NCBI GenBank assembly: GCA_011634665.1
Contig: WAEK01000007.1
Location: forward strand, 1,599,501-1,663,500
Length of the DNA: 64,000 bases
Direction of reading: 5' to 3'
DNA from: Mortierella sp. BCC40632
Taxonomy: Eukaryota > Mortierellomycota > Mortierellomycetes > Mortierellales > Mortierellaceae
Both the position numbers and the translations under genes were made by a program. Positions 35,201 to 46,592 of this stretch are shown here, in pieces. Position 1 is the first letter of the stretch. Every line of letters starts with the position of its first letter. Below the pieces are notes generated by a model, which was not told the DNA's origin, did no database searches, and saw nothing but the letters and a program-made list of their open reading frames with translations.

Positions 35201-37721
35201 GTTCATATGCAGACTGGTTCAAGCAACACCCTCAGTTCCTCTTGCCAGCACTCAACTTTGTGATCCCTGCCCTAGAAGCTCCACAGGTGGCCCCCTATGC
35301 GGCCAAGGCGTTAAAGAACATCTGTGATACATGCAGAGAATCATTAGTAGAGACAATTGATGCGTTCATGAATGTCTTCGCCAACGTCGAGAAGTCTATT
35401 AGCTCCGCCATCAAGGGAAGTGTTGTGTATTCGATCGCAACCGTCATCCAGGCACTCCCAATGGAGCGTAGTATTGCTCCATTAGTGGTAAAGATCATCA
35501 AAGGAAGATTAGTCAGTTACATCCTTAGAAGTCTCCTTGTGGTGAACCAGCTGCTAAAGATTATTTTATTTTATTTTAATGTTTTGTGAATAGGGAATAC
35601 TGGGCGATGTCTTTACACACGCCAACGAATGTATGGAGGTCCAAAAAGCTCGCCTTGCTCAGAAAAATAGTGCCAATAATATCGCCATTGCCCCTGTATC
35701 AAGCGGGACTGGAGACATTGTACACGAACCTCAGACAGCCATGATGCTCCTCCAATTAGACTTCTTACTCTCCTGCTGTAAGGGCCTCCAATCACCCTTG
35801 GAAGATGAGTATCGATCTGCCAATGAGAGAGTTCAAATCTATCAACGCGCCATGCAGGAGCGAATGAATGTGATGGCATTAGGAGGAATGGCAGTTGAGC
35901 TCGCACGCTCAATGGAGCAGGTTATCCAAGGGGCTGTGTTGTTTTGGCCATCGGAACCAGAGATCATCGAGGTATGGGTGGGACTACTTGCGTTAATTTT
36001 ATCCCGTTCTACATACTTACGCACTCATCTTGAGTGGATCAAGTCAACGATGGCTAAAGATGAATCCTTTATTTTTTTTAGAGAGTCTGTCAAATCCTCA
36101 AGAACATGATGAGTGCTTCGCACTTTTCACCACTGTATCTACCACTTCACTCTCTCATAAAGGTTGTCGAGACAGGATATCAACGACATGCATATCCTTG
36201 CTGGTTGGACGTTGCTGCCAAGGTTGTTTCTGTCTATTACTTTGAGTCCACAGGGGGTTCCTTGGCTTCCAAGTTGGGGTCCAGTTCCGTCTCTATAATT
36301 TCTGATTCTGCGTCGGCTGCTAATCAAGGCAGTATTGTCCTTGATGTAGAGACAAGATCATCGGAACGGCAACAATCCCCAGAGGAGCTGGAGAATGAAG
36401 AGGCTTTCAAGCATTTGCTCTCTGTCCTTATTCAACGGACCATGGAAGGAATGCGTTCAATAGCAGGTAATAGATCTTGATTGCTTTTTTTTTAATGTTT
36501 GATGGGACGTTTTGACTAGGTATGTTTCCTCCATCATTGACCTCTCTCTCATACAAACACATTCTTTTCTGTAGATATGGAAGAGAATCCAGATGTTGTC
36601 CATTCATTCTTTGCAGTACTTTCCCAGGTAACTTGATCAGTGTTTCTTAAGCGACGTCGGGATGAAGTTCGCCTCCGTACTTGGTTAGACCGCTGAGTGT
36701 TAACCCTTTGACTTGGTTATTGTTTCAATGTGGGGGGGATAGTTCATTCGCCATGCACCTCTAGCTCTCTATGGCGCTCCAGCAGAACAGATTGAAAGTG
36801 CCATGAACTTTGCGATTGCAGGGCTGTCGCTCCAAGAACGCCTCGCTCTGAAGGCAACTTTGCTTTTTCTTGTATGATTGCGTTGTGTCTTTCATTGGCT
36901 GGACTCGTTCTCTTGGCAAAAGCCCAAGTTTGTTTCCCCATCTAATCTTTTTTTTTTAAAAAAAAAAAATGAAAAACGCAACGGTATAGATCGAGTTTGT
37001 CAACCAAAATTATGATCACCTGGGACTCAAGCAGCGTGTCGACGATTTAATTGCTAGAGTGGGCCCTCAAATCATGCAGGGTCTATTGCTTGTAGGTGTC
37101 CTATTGAAAGCAAGAGTAGAGGTATAACTCGTGCCTAGGATTACTTTTTCTCATATCTTTCCCGCCGTACTTTCGTCCTCGTGGACAATAACCTAGGGTC
37201 TGGGCGGCCATGTCCCACGTAGTCTAGTACCACAGTTGAATGATGCGCTCTATCCGTTGATCGGCAAATACACTCAGCAATCCCGGAGTTGGATGCAGAC
37301 CATGTTTTCCGAGGTAAGGGTTCTCCCGCTTGCACTCCCTATGTCTCCCCCTGACTTGACTGAGGCTGTGACGACAAACTTGTGGTGCGCTCTACTCAAA
37401 TAAGGCTCCTTCTTTCCATCTTCTTTCCCGCAAATGTGATGGCCAACATCCTTAGCCTGGGTTTCCGTCCAAGTATGCCGACCAGGCATCCAAAGAGAAA
37501 TTCATGAAGGGTGTACTACAGTAAGTTGAAGATGATCCTGCAGGCAAACCTTAGAAGAAAATATCGACTCTTTGTTTTGTGTTCTCACGATATTGGTTTG
37601 ACTTTTTTTTTTTTGTTTCTAACCCAGGACCCGGAGTCCAAAAAAGTTCAAGGATGAGGTGCACCAGTTCTCAAACAAGTGTCGTCAACTGGACGGCTCG
37701 TTGTTTGGAGCAGCCATTTAG
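32263..37721 (+). CDS. IPO13: Importin-13-like karyopherin beta (nuclear transport receptor)
   Basis: Karyopherin-beta of the importin-13/Pdr6(Kap122) group, a Ran-dependent carrier through nuclear pores. Seventeen exons with agreeing phases: 32263-32301, 32623-32745, 32892-32950, 33071-33179, 33311-33510, 33672-33815, 33939-34132, 34244-35038, 35201-35511, 35594-35971, 36082-36466, 36575-36627, 36743-36871, 36990-37091, 37197-37313, 37456-37520 and 37628-37721, giving 1098 residues (human IPO13 is 963). The N-terminus reads TLAQVEE, then VIRQFYSSQDTAYQKSAQGY, then SQFFGAHTYQVKISRDW, the importin-beta N domain. The end, KKFKDEVHQFSNKCRQLDG, matches the IPO13 C-terminus. Introns 1 and 8 start with GC. 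The exon 7 acceptor and the exon 9 donor are the weakest calls. Confidence 0.88.
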
Positions 37722-38448
37722 ATTCGTTCATTCAGAGAAGGAAAAGAGGAGAGATGCCTTTAGCGCAGGTTCTCCTTTTGCTAGCGCCACAACGCCAGAA
37801 AATATACACTAGGCCAGAAAAAAAAATGTGGTAATGCTGCTTTTGATCATGTAGCAAGAACAAGTGTATGCAGGGGGGCCCCTCTTTCTATTTTTTTTTT
37901 TTTTTTTTTTTTTTCTTTTTTTAAGCTCTGGGAAAAGCCCATTTAAAATTTCTAAAGCACAAAGAACGAGCTCATGATGGGCAAAGCAAAAGAGGAGGTC
38001 TTTGTCCTTCAGTTGGGTCATGGATGAGACGGGAGCAAGATAAAGACTACGTAGAGATGGATAGGTGGCGCTATTCCTCCGCCTTGTGGCCGCGGGTTAG
38101 TCGAAAGAGAGCCCAAACCTAGGTTTGGGTATCTTTCACATACAAGAGCACTCAGTACGGAAAAGTTTGAGCCAGCTACTCTCTTTTTCCTCTGGTTGAC
38201 ACAACACACAGCCGATCCGATTTTTTTTATTATTTCTATTCCGTCTCTAGCAGACATAACAAATGATGGATAGATGCATGGTCAGAATGGGCCACAGGAG
38301 TTGTAATGCTACTAAGGGTATGGTGCGGGCGGGCACGGAGACGAATCGAGTCCCGAAAAAAGAAAAGAATGAAAATCATGCAGACAATTGTAGGGGAGTT
38401 CTTCTTCTTCTTCCTCCTCCCCTCTCCTTCTACTTCTGCCGTTGCGGT
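37722..38448. other. Convergent 3' spacer, importin-13 / GT34
   Basis: This spacer lies between two convergent stop codons. It contains a T-run at about 37890-37914 and no supported gene. It should hold both 3' UTRs. Confidence 0.6.
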
Positions 38449-39297
38449 TTAATAAAGTGAACCAGCAAGTCCTTTGAAGTATCGAAGCGCCTGCCAATCC
38501 CTGTAAGACTCCAAGTTGTAGTTGTGGCCAGCCCAGTGAATAGCAAAGTCACCAGGGCGGAACATCTCATAGAGCTTTTTGACATGCCAGTAACTGTTGA
38601 AAGAGCACTGAGGCAAGTACTTGACTCGAAGGTGGTAATGGGGGTCAGTGTCAAGCAATTTGATCATCCAGTCCTGCTCGTTCCATTCTTCCTTTGCATG
38701 GGTCCAAATCTCATGCATGAACTTTCGGGACCAGTCATCGATCCGGAGGAGGAAGGCGCCTGCGTTCAGGAAGTTGAGATCCTTGGTGATGATGAGTGAA
38801 TACCGTTCATCGACAAATCTCTCCAATTGAATATCCATGTTGGCAATCATGACATCTGTATCAAGCCAAAAGATCCAGGTTGGGCGACGAACACCTTCTG
38901 GGAAGTCAGTGGCAGGTCGCTCCAGTTCGTCCAAAAGAATTAAGATCTTTGCCCAGGCAGGAACAATGTTAAGCCTCTCTGCCTCGTCAAAGTATTGTGT
39001 AAAGTTATCTCGGAGAGTGTATCGTCCTCTGTGATGGTTGACGTATTCCCGACGGTTGTAGTAGCTTTCGGGTCCGATGATACGGCACTTGGCGTCTGGC
39101 CAGTCAGTAGTACACCGTTCGCCAGAAAGGATAGTGATCTGAGTGTCGGCATTTGCTCGGGCCTCGGGGTCATTGACTTTAGGGATACATGTGCGAGGAA
39201 AGTGGATAAAGATATATGGTCCTGATAAGAATGTGGCGATGAGGAGGACAAGGATGACGAGGACCCCAGCATTCTTTCTCCGGATCTTGAGAATCAT
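38449..39297 (-). CDS. GT34-family glycosyltransferase (Mnn10/Gma12-like), type II Golgi membrane protein
   Basis: Alpha-galactosyl/mannosyltransferase of family GT34, which extends N- or O-linked glycans in the Golgi. Intronless, 282 residues. A short basic cytosolic tail (MILKIRRKN) precedes one signal anchor at about residues 10-32, typical type II topology. Catalytic-domain features are TILSGERCTTDWPDAKCR, PAWAKILILLDEL, the DxD metal-binding motif in WIFWLDTDVMI (LDTD at 145-148), LNAGAFLLRIDDWSRKFMHE, EWNEQDWM and the C-terminal AIHWAGHNYN. The protein is a little shorter than yeast Mnn10 (393), with less stem. Whether it transfers mannose or galactose cannot be told. A TATAAAA lies about 240 bp upstream on the coding strand. 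Confidence 0.9.
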   Translation of the reverse strand: MILKIRRKNAGVLVILVLLIATFLSGPYIFIHFPRTCIPKVNDPEARANADTQITILSGERCTTDWPDAKCRIIGPESYYNRREYVNHHRGRYTLRDNFTQYFDEAERLNIVPAWAKILILLDELERPATDFPEGVRRPTWIFWLDTDVMIANMDIQLERFVDERYSLIITKDLNFLNAGAFLLRIDDWSRKFMHEIWTHAKEEWNEQDWMIKLLDTDPHYHLRVKYLPQCSFNSYWHVKKLYEMFRPGDFAIHWAGHNYNLESYRDWQALRYFKGLAGSLY

Positions 39298-40008
39298 TGT
39301 TGCACTTTGTGCGACTGAAAAGACGACCGGCTTGAATGAACTCGCAAGGATAAGGGGAGGAGGGATAGAGAAGAGGAAGAGGAAGAGGAAGGCGTAGAGT
39401 AACGGTCGGGACCAGTTTTATTTATGGGGGAGGATGGGGAAGGGGAAGAGAAAAGGAGTATCAAATTGAAGGGGGAGAGAGAGAAGAGAGAGAGGAAAAA
39501 AAAAAAAAAAATCGAGGCATGTTCTCTTCCACCTCTTTTTATAAGGTGACCGTTGTCCCACGTCCCTGAACTCCGCCCTCTCTGTCTGTCTTCGTCTCGC
39601 TTGCAATCTCTTTCCGACGGGAGCAGTCTTCACACAGCACCTCCCCCTCTCTCAGTCCATGCTTTATATCTTGGCCACAGGTCAGAGGACATGGATTCCC
39701 ATGGCATGCATGCTTGCCTGCCTGCCTGCTTGCTTTTTTCTTTTTCTTTTTTTTTTACAAGTACTTGAGCACTACTCACGAGGACCGAGCGCTCAAAAAA
39801 AGAAAAAGTGGCGGTGTCTATCTCTCGGTCCGGACTGGAAGTTCTCTCTTCTGCAACTTTAGCCTCGGTATCTTTTAGCCACTCAGTCGAGAGATATCCC
39901 AGACAAAATCCCTCTTCCAGTGCCAATTGGTTCAGACAGAGCTTTTTTTTTTTTTTTAATAGCTACTTTTATTTGTATACACAGTGTGTGGACGAAAGTA
40001 GACGAGGT
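39298..40008. other. Spacer between P450 and GT34
   Basis: This gap holds the GT34 promoter (TATA-like element near 39538) and the P450 3' end. It has A/T runs and a short GCCT-type repeat near 39716-39731. I see no coding frame with support. Confidence 0.6.
39538..39544 (-). promoter_or_regulatory. TATA-like element upstream of GT34
   Basis: The minus strand reads CCTTATAAAAAG here, about 240 bp before the GT34 start codon. Distance and sequence fit a fungal TATA box, but no transcription start is known. Confidence 0.35.
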
Positions 40009-40729
40009 CTATTCAGTAGTCAACTTGGCACGACGCTTGATCCGGACTGGAAGACCAGTTGCCAAAGGGAGGGTCAACGAGGGGAGATAGGCTGGCTCCT
40101 TGTGAGGCTCAACCAGTTCGAAAGTAAAGTTTTGGACAAGCATTGACAGGAGCGTGATTGCCTCGATGGTAGCAAACTGTTGTCCCAAGCTGTGGTTAAA
40201 AAGGAAAAAGGAAAAAGTTTGTGACAGTTAACACCAAGTACAAAAGAGGAGGTTACACAATACACAAGCTTGATGGGCTGTATTCCTCCTACCAGGTTCG
40301 TGGGCCTGCATGGAAGGCAATAAACTTGGACGAAGATGGCTTATCGCCCTTCATCCAGCGTTCCGGATTGTACTCCTTGGCATCTGGACCCCAGATATCA
40401 ACGGAGCGGCCCATTGCCCATGAACTCCAGCCAATTCTGTCGTTCTTGTAGACCCGAACACCTCCTGGGAGAATATCGTCTTGGACACATGTCTTGATGT
40501 TCTTGGGAACTGAGGGGTAGAGCCGGAGCGCTTCATGGAAGCAGGCTTCGGCGTACTTTTGCTGTTTGGTAGACTCATAGGTCGGGCATCCTCCCTGGAG
40601 GATGGTTTCTGTTTCATCTACGAGCTTCTGGAGAATCTTGGGGCTGGCCTCATCCCGGTGCATCAGGTAGAACATCCAGGAAAGCGCTTGTGCTGTAGTG
40701 TCTCGACCAGCCTAGATTCAATTGAGATC

Positions 40730-40788
<59 letters not shown>

Positions 40789-41846
40789 TAGAAAAGAGGT
40801 TGTCTCAGAATGGTGTAGCGATGTGCAACTTCTTAGAGTGCTGTCAACCCAGAGTACTTTTCCTTTGTTCAATCAAACATCATACGTACAAGAACAAAGT
40901 TCATCAACATGTCCTTCAGCATTTCATCCGAGAGTGGCTTGCCGTTCTCGTCCACCGTTTCCATGAAGAGTTGCATCAGGTCCTTATTCGTGCCCTTGAA
41001 TCCCTGTTCATGGCGCCTCCGAATAACACCATACGCAAAATCATAAACAATCTTTGTATCCTGTTCGATCGAGTCGGGTGCGCCCTTTAGCCAGCTACGG
41101 AATTTTCCAAAGGGTAGCATAAATCTGTCCGAAAGCTGGTGGTTGAGTCGATCAAACGCTGATGCAAATGGAACTTCCTCGCCTGGCCTCTTCAGGCATC
41201 CAAAGGCCTCACCAAAGGCAATCTCGCCAAAAGAATCCAACGTGTATTTGTAAAAGAGATCCTGGAGATCAACCACCTCACCCGAGTCGGCCTTGGTCGA
41301 AAGGTAGTTGATTACCATCTGACCCTCTTCTGTAAAAACTGTGCTCGTGTAAGAACGGAATGCCTTGACATTAAAAATATGACTGGCGAGTTTGCGTTGC
41401 CATTTCCAGTGCTCGCCATCGGCGCCAAAGATACCATCACCGATGAGCGGAGCGAGCTTAATGCGAAGGAAAGGGCCCTTCTCATAAGCCCAAAAATTGA
41501 CGCGAAGAACGTGGTCGAGCATATCAGGGTCGATAATATTGATAATACGGCCAAGACCCGGGACACAAATCGTATAGACACCGCCGTATTTCTCGTGGTT
41601 GATGGTCTGACGCTGGAGGACCTGATCGCGAGGCATGGTGGCGACCTGGTAAAGATTACCGAGGAGTGGGATACACCACGGTCCCTTGAGATCGGGCCGT
41701 GGTTTTAGACCGTAGACAGATTTGCGATACTTGAGGATGATGTAAATGAGGTAGGCGCCTAATGCTGTTCTGATATTGGAGCGGGTGAGGAGTGAGGAAA
41801 GGTACCGAAGTACGGGATGTGCAGGCGTGGCGACGGCAGAAGTCAT
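40009..41846 (-). CDS. Cytochrome P450 (CYP52/86/704-like, possible fatty-acid hydroxylase)
   Basis: Membrane-bound class II cytochrome P450 monooxygenase. Three exons, 41846-40890, 40711-40293 and 40189-40009, encode 518 residues, the usual length. An N-terminal anchor lies at about residues 25-45 and is followed by the Pro-rich hinge GLKPRPDLKGPWCIPLLGN. The C-helix motif is GEHWKWQRKLASHIFN, the I-helix oxygen-binding motif is AGRDTTAQ (start of exon 2), the K-helix ExxR is EALR in HEALRLYPSVP, the PERW segment is YNPERWM, and the haem loop is FHAGPRTCLGQQFA, whose Cys codon is split by intron 2. AGRDTTA with this haem loop resembles the CYP52/86/94/704 omega-hydroxylase groups; substrate is inference. 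A GA microsatellite sits in intron 1. Confidence 0.93.
40732..40783. repeat. (GA)n microsatellite in P450 intron 1
   Basis: About 52 bp of perfect GA repeat lie within the intron between P450 exons 1 and 2, near the acceptor, where they supply the polypyrimidine tract on the coding strand. Confidence 0.95.
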
Positions 41847-43751
41847 GGTGTAGGGAAAGGGTGGGGAGGGAAAAGTAGAGAACGGTGACGACCAGGAGTG
41901 AAGGCGATGCAGGCAACCAAGAGAGAATAGAACCAAAACTAACTGAATGAGACACACGTGCGTGGGAAGGAGAGAGGAAGGGAGAAAGAGGCGAGTGTGG
42001 AGTTTGGAGCACAAAGGAGGAGAAAATGAAGAGCAGTTCCTGTCGGTTTTATAATCGAGCGCACCTGGAAAAAAAAATCGACAAGATGACGTCCCACTTC
42101 CATGTTGTGGAAGGCTGGAGTGGAGGGAGACTGATGGATTGAGAGGGGTTCGATCGATCACCAAGCTCTCACTCTTTCTCTTCCCTCTGTTGAGTGACTG
42201 CGGGCCGGCTCGCCCTGTTCGCTTTGTGGGGAGAGAGGAGAGTGTGTGGGTGGGTTCTTTTTTTTTCTCCCCTTTTTTGGTCCATTTCATCTTGTGTAAT
42301 CGCAATCCTTTCGCCGGCTGCTTTTTCCCCGGACAGCGCCTCAATCCCTTCACTTCCTATTCGCTCACTCCCCTGCTCAAGGGCACCTCACTCTTCAAAG
42401 ACCGCAGGTTCACGGGCCACCGCCGTGCCGGATCCCAGCCGACTTTTCTCCACTCTCTCATCTCTCCCACGCCACCAAGCCTTCTCCTCCACCACCTCCA
42501 CTTCTACTACCACTTGCTCCTCCTCTACCTCCTCCTCCTCCTCCACGTCCAGCAATCCTTCTTCGTACCTAAACACAAAAAAAGAACTATAATGAGACTG
42601 GCGTGCATTACAATAATCGGAGCTTGTCGTTTTTTACTCCTTAAAACGGGGAGATGGCTGTAGCTCGATCCTGTTTGGACACGTTGGCTGTCGACCGATC
42701 AAGACATGTCAGCTCGAAGGAACAATTGACTCTGATTTAAGAAAGTGGAGAGGGTGTGGTGGGGAGGTGGGCTGGGTTTATTACAAAGTAAGTTTTGCTC
42801 TCTCCGCAGAATAGGTTTGGGGCCTGGGCTGTATCGTAGAGAGGGTCCAACCGCGCGCGTTGGAGCGAGTGGCATTATTTATTTCCTTAAACATACTTCA
42901 TGTTAGGGGCAAGGGCCTACTTTCTACCGTGGACACGGCGCGTTTGGCATCAATCCGATACAGACAAGATGCAGCCCCAAGACAATGGTCGCATCAAGAT
43001 GAGCTGATGTCCACGTGCCTCGTCTACCGTTGGAATGAGTCGCAAGGAGAGAGTGAGTTGAGGGACATGGCGTCCACGTGGTGATGATGATAATAATGGC
43101 GGTGGTGGTGATGATGATGATGGTGGGGGAGACCAGGTATGTTATTAACTAGGGCGCTAGGAAGGATTGACCAGGACGTGCATTGCTCTCGTTCGTGTCT
43201 CCTGCGAGCTCCATCCCATGCAGTCTCCTCCCATACAGGAGGTCTGCTCAGGCCTCGCTCTCCGTCTTACCAGACTGCTGCTCTGCTGGGGCCAATGCTC
43301 CCCTTCCTGCGCGCCTGCCTGCACAATATTAGCGGCCGAGCCCCTTCGAACGATCCGGCGCCTGGCGGGTTCCGTATAAAGGCAGTATCTTTGGTCAACA
43401 AAAAATGCTTGAGATGAGAGACGACCCCGAAAGCGTCGAGTAGTGCCCCAACAGACCTTCCCAACCTCTTTACACGAATCACGACCTCAATTTTTCCATT
43501 CGTCCATCAGCATTGCGCAACATTTCGCACCATTGACTTTCATTGCCCCATTCCGACCCAACCAAACAAGCCCAGCCACGCCTAATTCCATTCCGTTCAA
43601 ACCACATCATTTGTGTCCATTCGCCTACACTTCTCTCCTCCTCTTGTCTTAGTCTTCCTTGTCCTTTTTTTCGTGTAACTCGCGCTTCCCGCTCTTTTTC
43701 TTTTTCTTTCTCTTTCTCTCTCTCTCTCTCGTCAACCTGCTTGCTGGCAAA
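41847..43751. other. Divergent spacer, P450 / membrane protein
   Basis: A 1.9-kb promoter region between two divergent genes. It has a TATAAAA on the minus strand about 200 bp from the P450 ATG, strongly C/T-rich sequence at 42430-42560, a GAT/GGT-type run near 43085-43130, a TATAAA at about 43376-43381 and a pyrimidine tract at 43620-43735 right before the next ATG. Open frames here follow the low-complexity tracts and show no domain. Confidence 0.55.
42047..42053 (-). promoter_or_regulatory. TATA box candidate for the P450
   Basis: The minus strand reads GATTATAAAACC about 200 bp upstream of the P450 start codon. A TATA-type promoter would suit an inducible P450, but this is inference. Confidence 0.4.
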
Positions 43752-45818
43752 ATGCCTGGTCGTACAGAATCAGAGTCTCCACCTGTACCCATGCGGACAT
43801 CATCTCACACTAAAACTGTAGTGCTGTTCATGCCACGGCAGAGCCTTCACCCTCTAGTCAAGGCCCGCATCTACGGCGCTGTCGTCAGTCTCTATATTTG
43901 GTCCATCTGGTGTTGCGACCACTACCAGCTCGATATATTATGCTCAGTCGCCATCATTGCCTCAGGCGCCTGGGTTATCTGGACCATCTATCCATCGACA
44001 GCTGTTGTCGCAACAAAAGCAGATGCCCCTCTGGACCCATTGCTACAAGCCACGGATCACACAAGCGCCTCACGGCCATCAGCAGCAGAAACGAGATCAC
44101 AGGAGGCCTCATCCTTTCTCTCTTCCGCCTCTGGTGTCTCGACCGCCGTCTTGCCACTGTTGTCTGCAGGCATCTCCGTGAAGCCATGCGAAGTTATTTG
44201 CGACATTGCCAAAGGAGAAACGGTCACCAGGGACCAGGAAACGAACGGAGTCATCTCAGGAGATGCAGGAGTGCAGCAGCCTGTGGATGACAACGGGGGC
44301 TGGGCCCACCGCAGATTGTCGTTCCCCGAAAGTCCATTGCTGCCATGCGAACCCCCACCACCATATGACAAGGCCCGGGCTAGTCTTTCGAACAACACAG
44401 TCCAAAGCCAGGGTGAGACCAAGGCTGTGGCTCGCCAATATCTCTGGACGATTTTGATGGTCCAGGGACTTGGAATCTGTGGGTGTTTACTCTTCTTGGG
44501 CGTGCAATCATTGATGCCATGGGTCATAACTTGGGAGGAAGAGTGGATGTTGTGGACGGGGGCAAGTGTCTTCTATGCTATCCTGGTCTACACCGCGTGG
44601 TCAAAGCTAAATCGAGGCTCGGAGTCCAGGTCATCGGCTCAAGCAGAGCTTCTGGAGCTTCAAAGCGATGTATGGAGCAAATCAGGAGTCACGGCTCAGC
44701 TCGAGTCTGGATCCGTCAGCTCAGAGTCCTCATTGAAGGTAACAGACAAGGGCTCGGTTCGTTGGAGCGGTTCTTTTGAACATGAGTGTCATTCTAGATA
44801 GCTACTGACACCCTTCGCCCTTTTTTTTTCTCAGCATAATGCCGTCGCACAGGAGAGCTCTCAGCCCGCCAGGAACGGTCGCAGGAATCCATCTCAGAGG
44901 CCTGCACAACAAGAAGAGGACCATCGTCATTCGCTTCCTCGTCCGCCCCAGTTTCTCGCTGCGCCTTCCTCCGATATCGCCAAGTCTGTGTCACCCCTAC
45001 CCACCCCGTCAAGCAGGTCATCGCTAACCTTTTCTCTGCGCTCTTTCAAGCATGAAATCCATATGTGGGCACTCTCGATGTTCTATCTCGCACCTGTTAT
45101 TCCGAAATGTCTGAGTCCTCATCAGGGTAATTGCTCGGGCCTGTCGCCGGTGGAGACCTTCCAGTCCGACCAGCAACATGGAAAGGGTAACATCGATGCC
45201 GATGACATTGTCAATGCATTGGACATCAAAGATATTCCGGCAGGAGACCATGCCCAGTCACAGGATCTTCCAGGTCTTAGTCCACAAGGACGCCCACAGA
45301 GGACAATGGTCCAGACAAAACGAGTATCCCGCAAGGACACATCTGAACCACATACGAGCACACTCACAATCTCACCTTCGAGTATGTCTCCCACAAGCAC
45401 CTCACCTAACTCTCCGACGACTTTCTCGAGACTGACACGAATAACCCTTGACACAGGTAAGATATTTGCTTCTATGCTGCATTAGATTGCTGATATGATC
45501 TCAAAGACTATAATCGCTCATTCCATTTCGTGGACGCTTTTCTCTTTTTGAATAGAACGAACGAGAGATCTTTTCCAGATCTATAAACGAAAGCAAGGTG
45601 CACCCTCACTCGCAGACCCTTGCAGTTCAGATCCAGAGCTGGTGCAAGACGACATTGCATTCGTTGTCCGGTCAAACACCCTGCCAACTGTTCGTGTTGG
45701 TCTCTATGGCGCTGGTCAAGATCGACTCTGGGCATCGACGGGGTCGATGCACATTGTCCCCAGTACCACAGCAGCAAAGGGCTCGGCGACTGCATCTATG
45801 CAAGAGTGCACAAGATGA
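43752..45818 (+). CDS. Unrecognised membrane protein with two hydrophobic hairpins and a long disordered tail
   Basis: I do not recognise this protein. Three exons (43752-44738, 44835-45456, 45556-45818) join in phase to 623 residues. The ATG at 43752 (MPGRTESESPP) is the first in the frame. Two hydrophobic segments lie near residues 40-80 (ARIYGAVVSLYIWSIWCCDH and SVAIIASGAWVIWTIYP). After a Ser/Pro-rich loop of about 150 residues, two more follow near 232-285 (YLWTILMVQGLGICGCLLFL and MLWTGASVFYAILVYTAW). The remaining 300 residues are hydrophilic, Ser/Pro/Gln-rich. The final exon looks more ordered (ERTRDLFQIYKRKQG, DDIAFVVRSNTLPTVRVGLY). An intron inside exon 2 (after 45014) is possible but not needed. 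A degraded copy of exon 2 lies at about 29 kb, suggesting a mobile or multicopy family. Confidence 0.65.
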
Positions 45819-46592
45819 CTACACAGCAGCAACTAATTTTTATAAAAAAAAAGATGGACTAAGCTTTCGCCATTTTTTTTTTTTTTTCTCTTTATGAAAT
45901 ATCATTCTGCCATCATATCCTCCTCCTCCACTTTCACCTCTCTCATCCCTCCTTCCCCACCTCCACATGATTGCCTCCTCTTTCTACCAGCTATTGGCTT
46001 ATCTCTTGGACAATTATTTAATCAGTTCCTTATGAAAAAAATAAAGTGAGATACATGACCTTCATTTATGCTACTTGGCATTGACCATGTAACTTTGTGT
46101 GTTTGCACATAGCCCTGTGTTACCAACGACTGCAATTTGAAGGGCAAAAGCTAATGTGGAGGCAGGTCTTTCTCCGCCGTGGCTGTGAGCCCCGTTCTCG
46201 TAATGGCGGTTGTTCAACATTCTCTGTGTTTGTGTGATAGACAGCCATAACTATTCTTTTAGCATAGCTTTCTTTATTTCTTTCTCATTTTCGCAAATCC
46301 AGTATTCGCTTTGCACCAAGGAGGCACTGTGATTACTGAGGAGAGAAAGAAACAGAGAGAGTGAGAGAGAGAAATCTAAAAATGATAGCGATCCTTGAAT
46401 ATCATGATCCAACTGAGAAGCCTCCAGAAACAACAAAAGTGCAAGTATGGAGACAACCTCGACATGGAGTAAAAATCAACACCCCAAAACCAAATATTCA
46501 GTTTTGGTCACTTTTTTTTTTTTTTTTATTAATCTTGACATTAAAAAAATATATCGAGGACTTTATTGGTTCATAAATAATTTTCTTTATCA
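45819..46592. other. Convergent 3' spacer
   Basis: This gap separates convergent stop codons. It contains T-runs (about 45872-45889 and 46511-46527), a C/T-rich piece and no supported gene. Confidence 0.6.

Noticed and set aside
42139..42663. Plus-strand frames of 130-174 codons before the membrane-protein gene
   Set aside because: They follow C/T-rich promoter sequence, overlap each other in different frames and show no domain.
45015..45127. Possible extra intron in the membrane-protein gene
   Set aside because: The alternative GT at 45016 has a poor donor context and leads to a different frame that ends early; reading straight through keeps the frame that matches the last exon.
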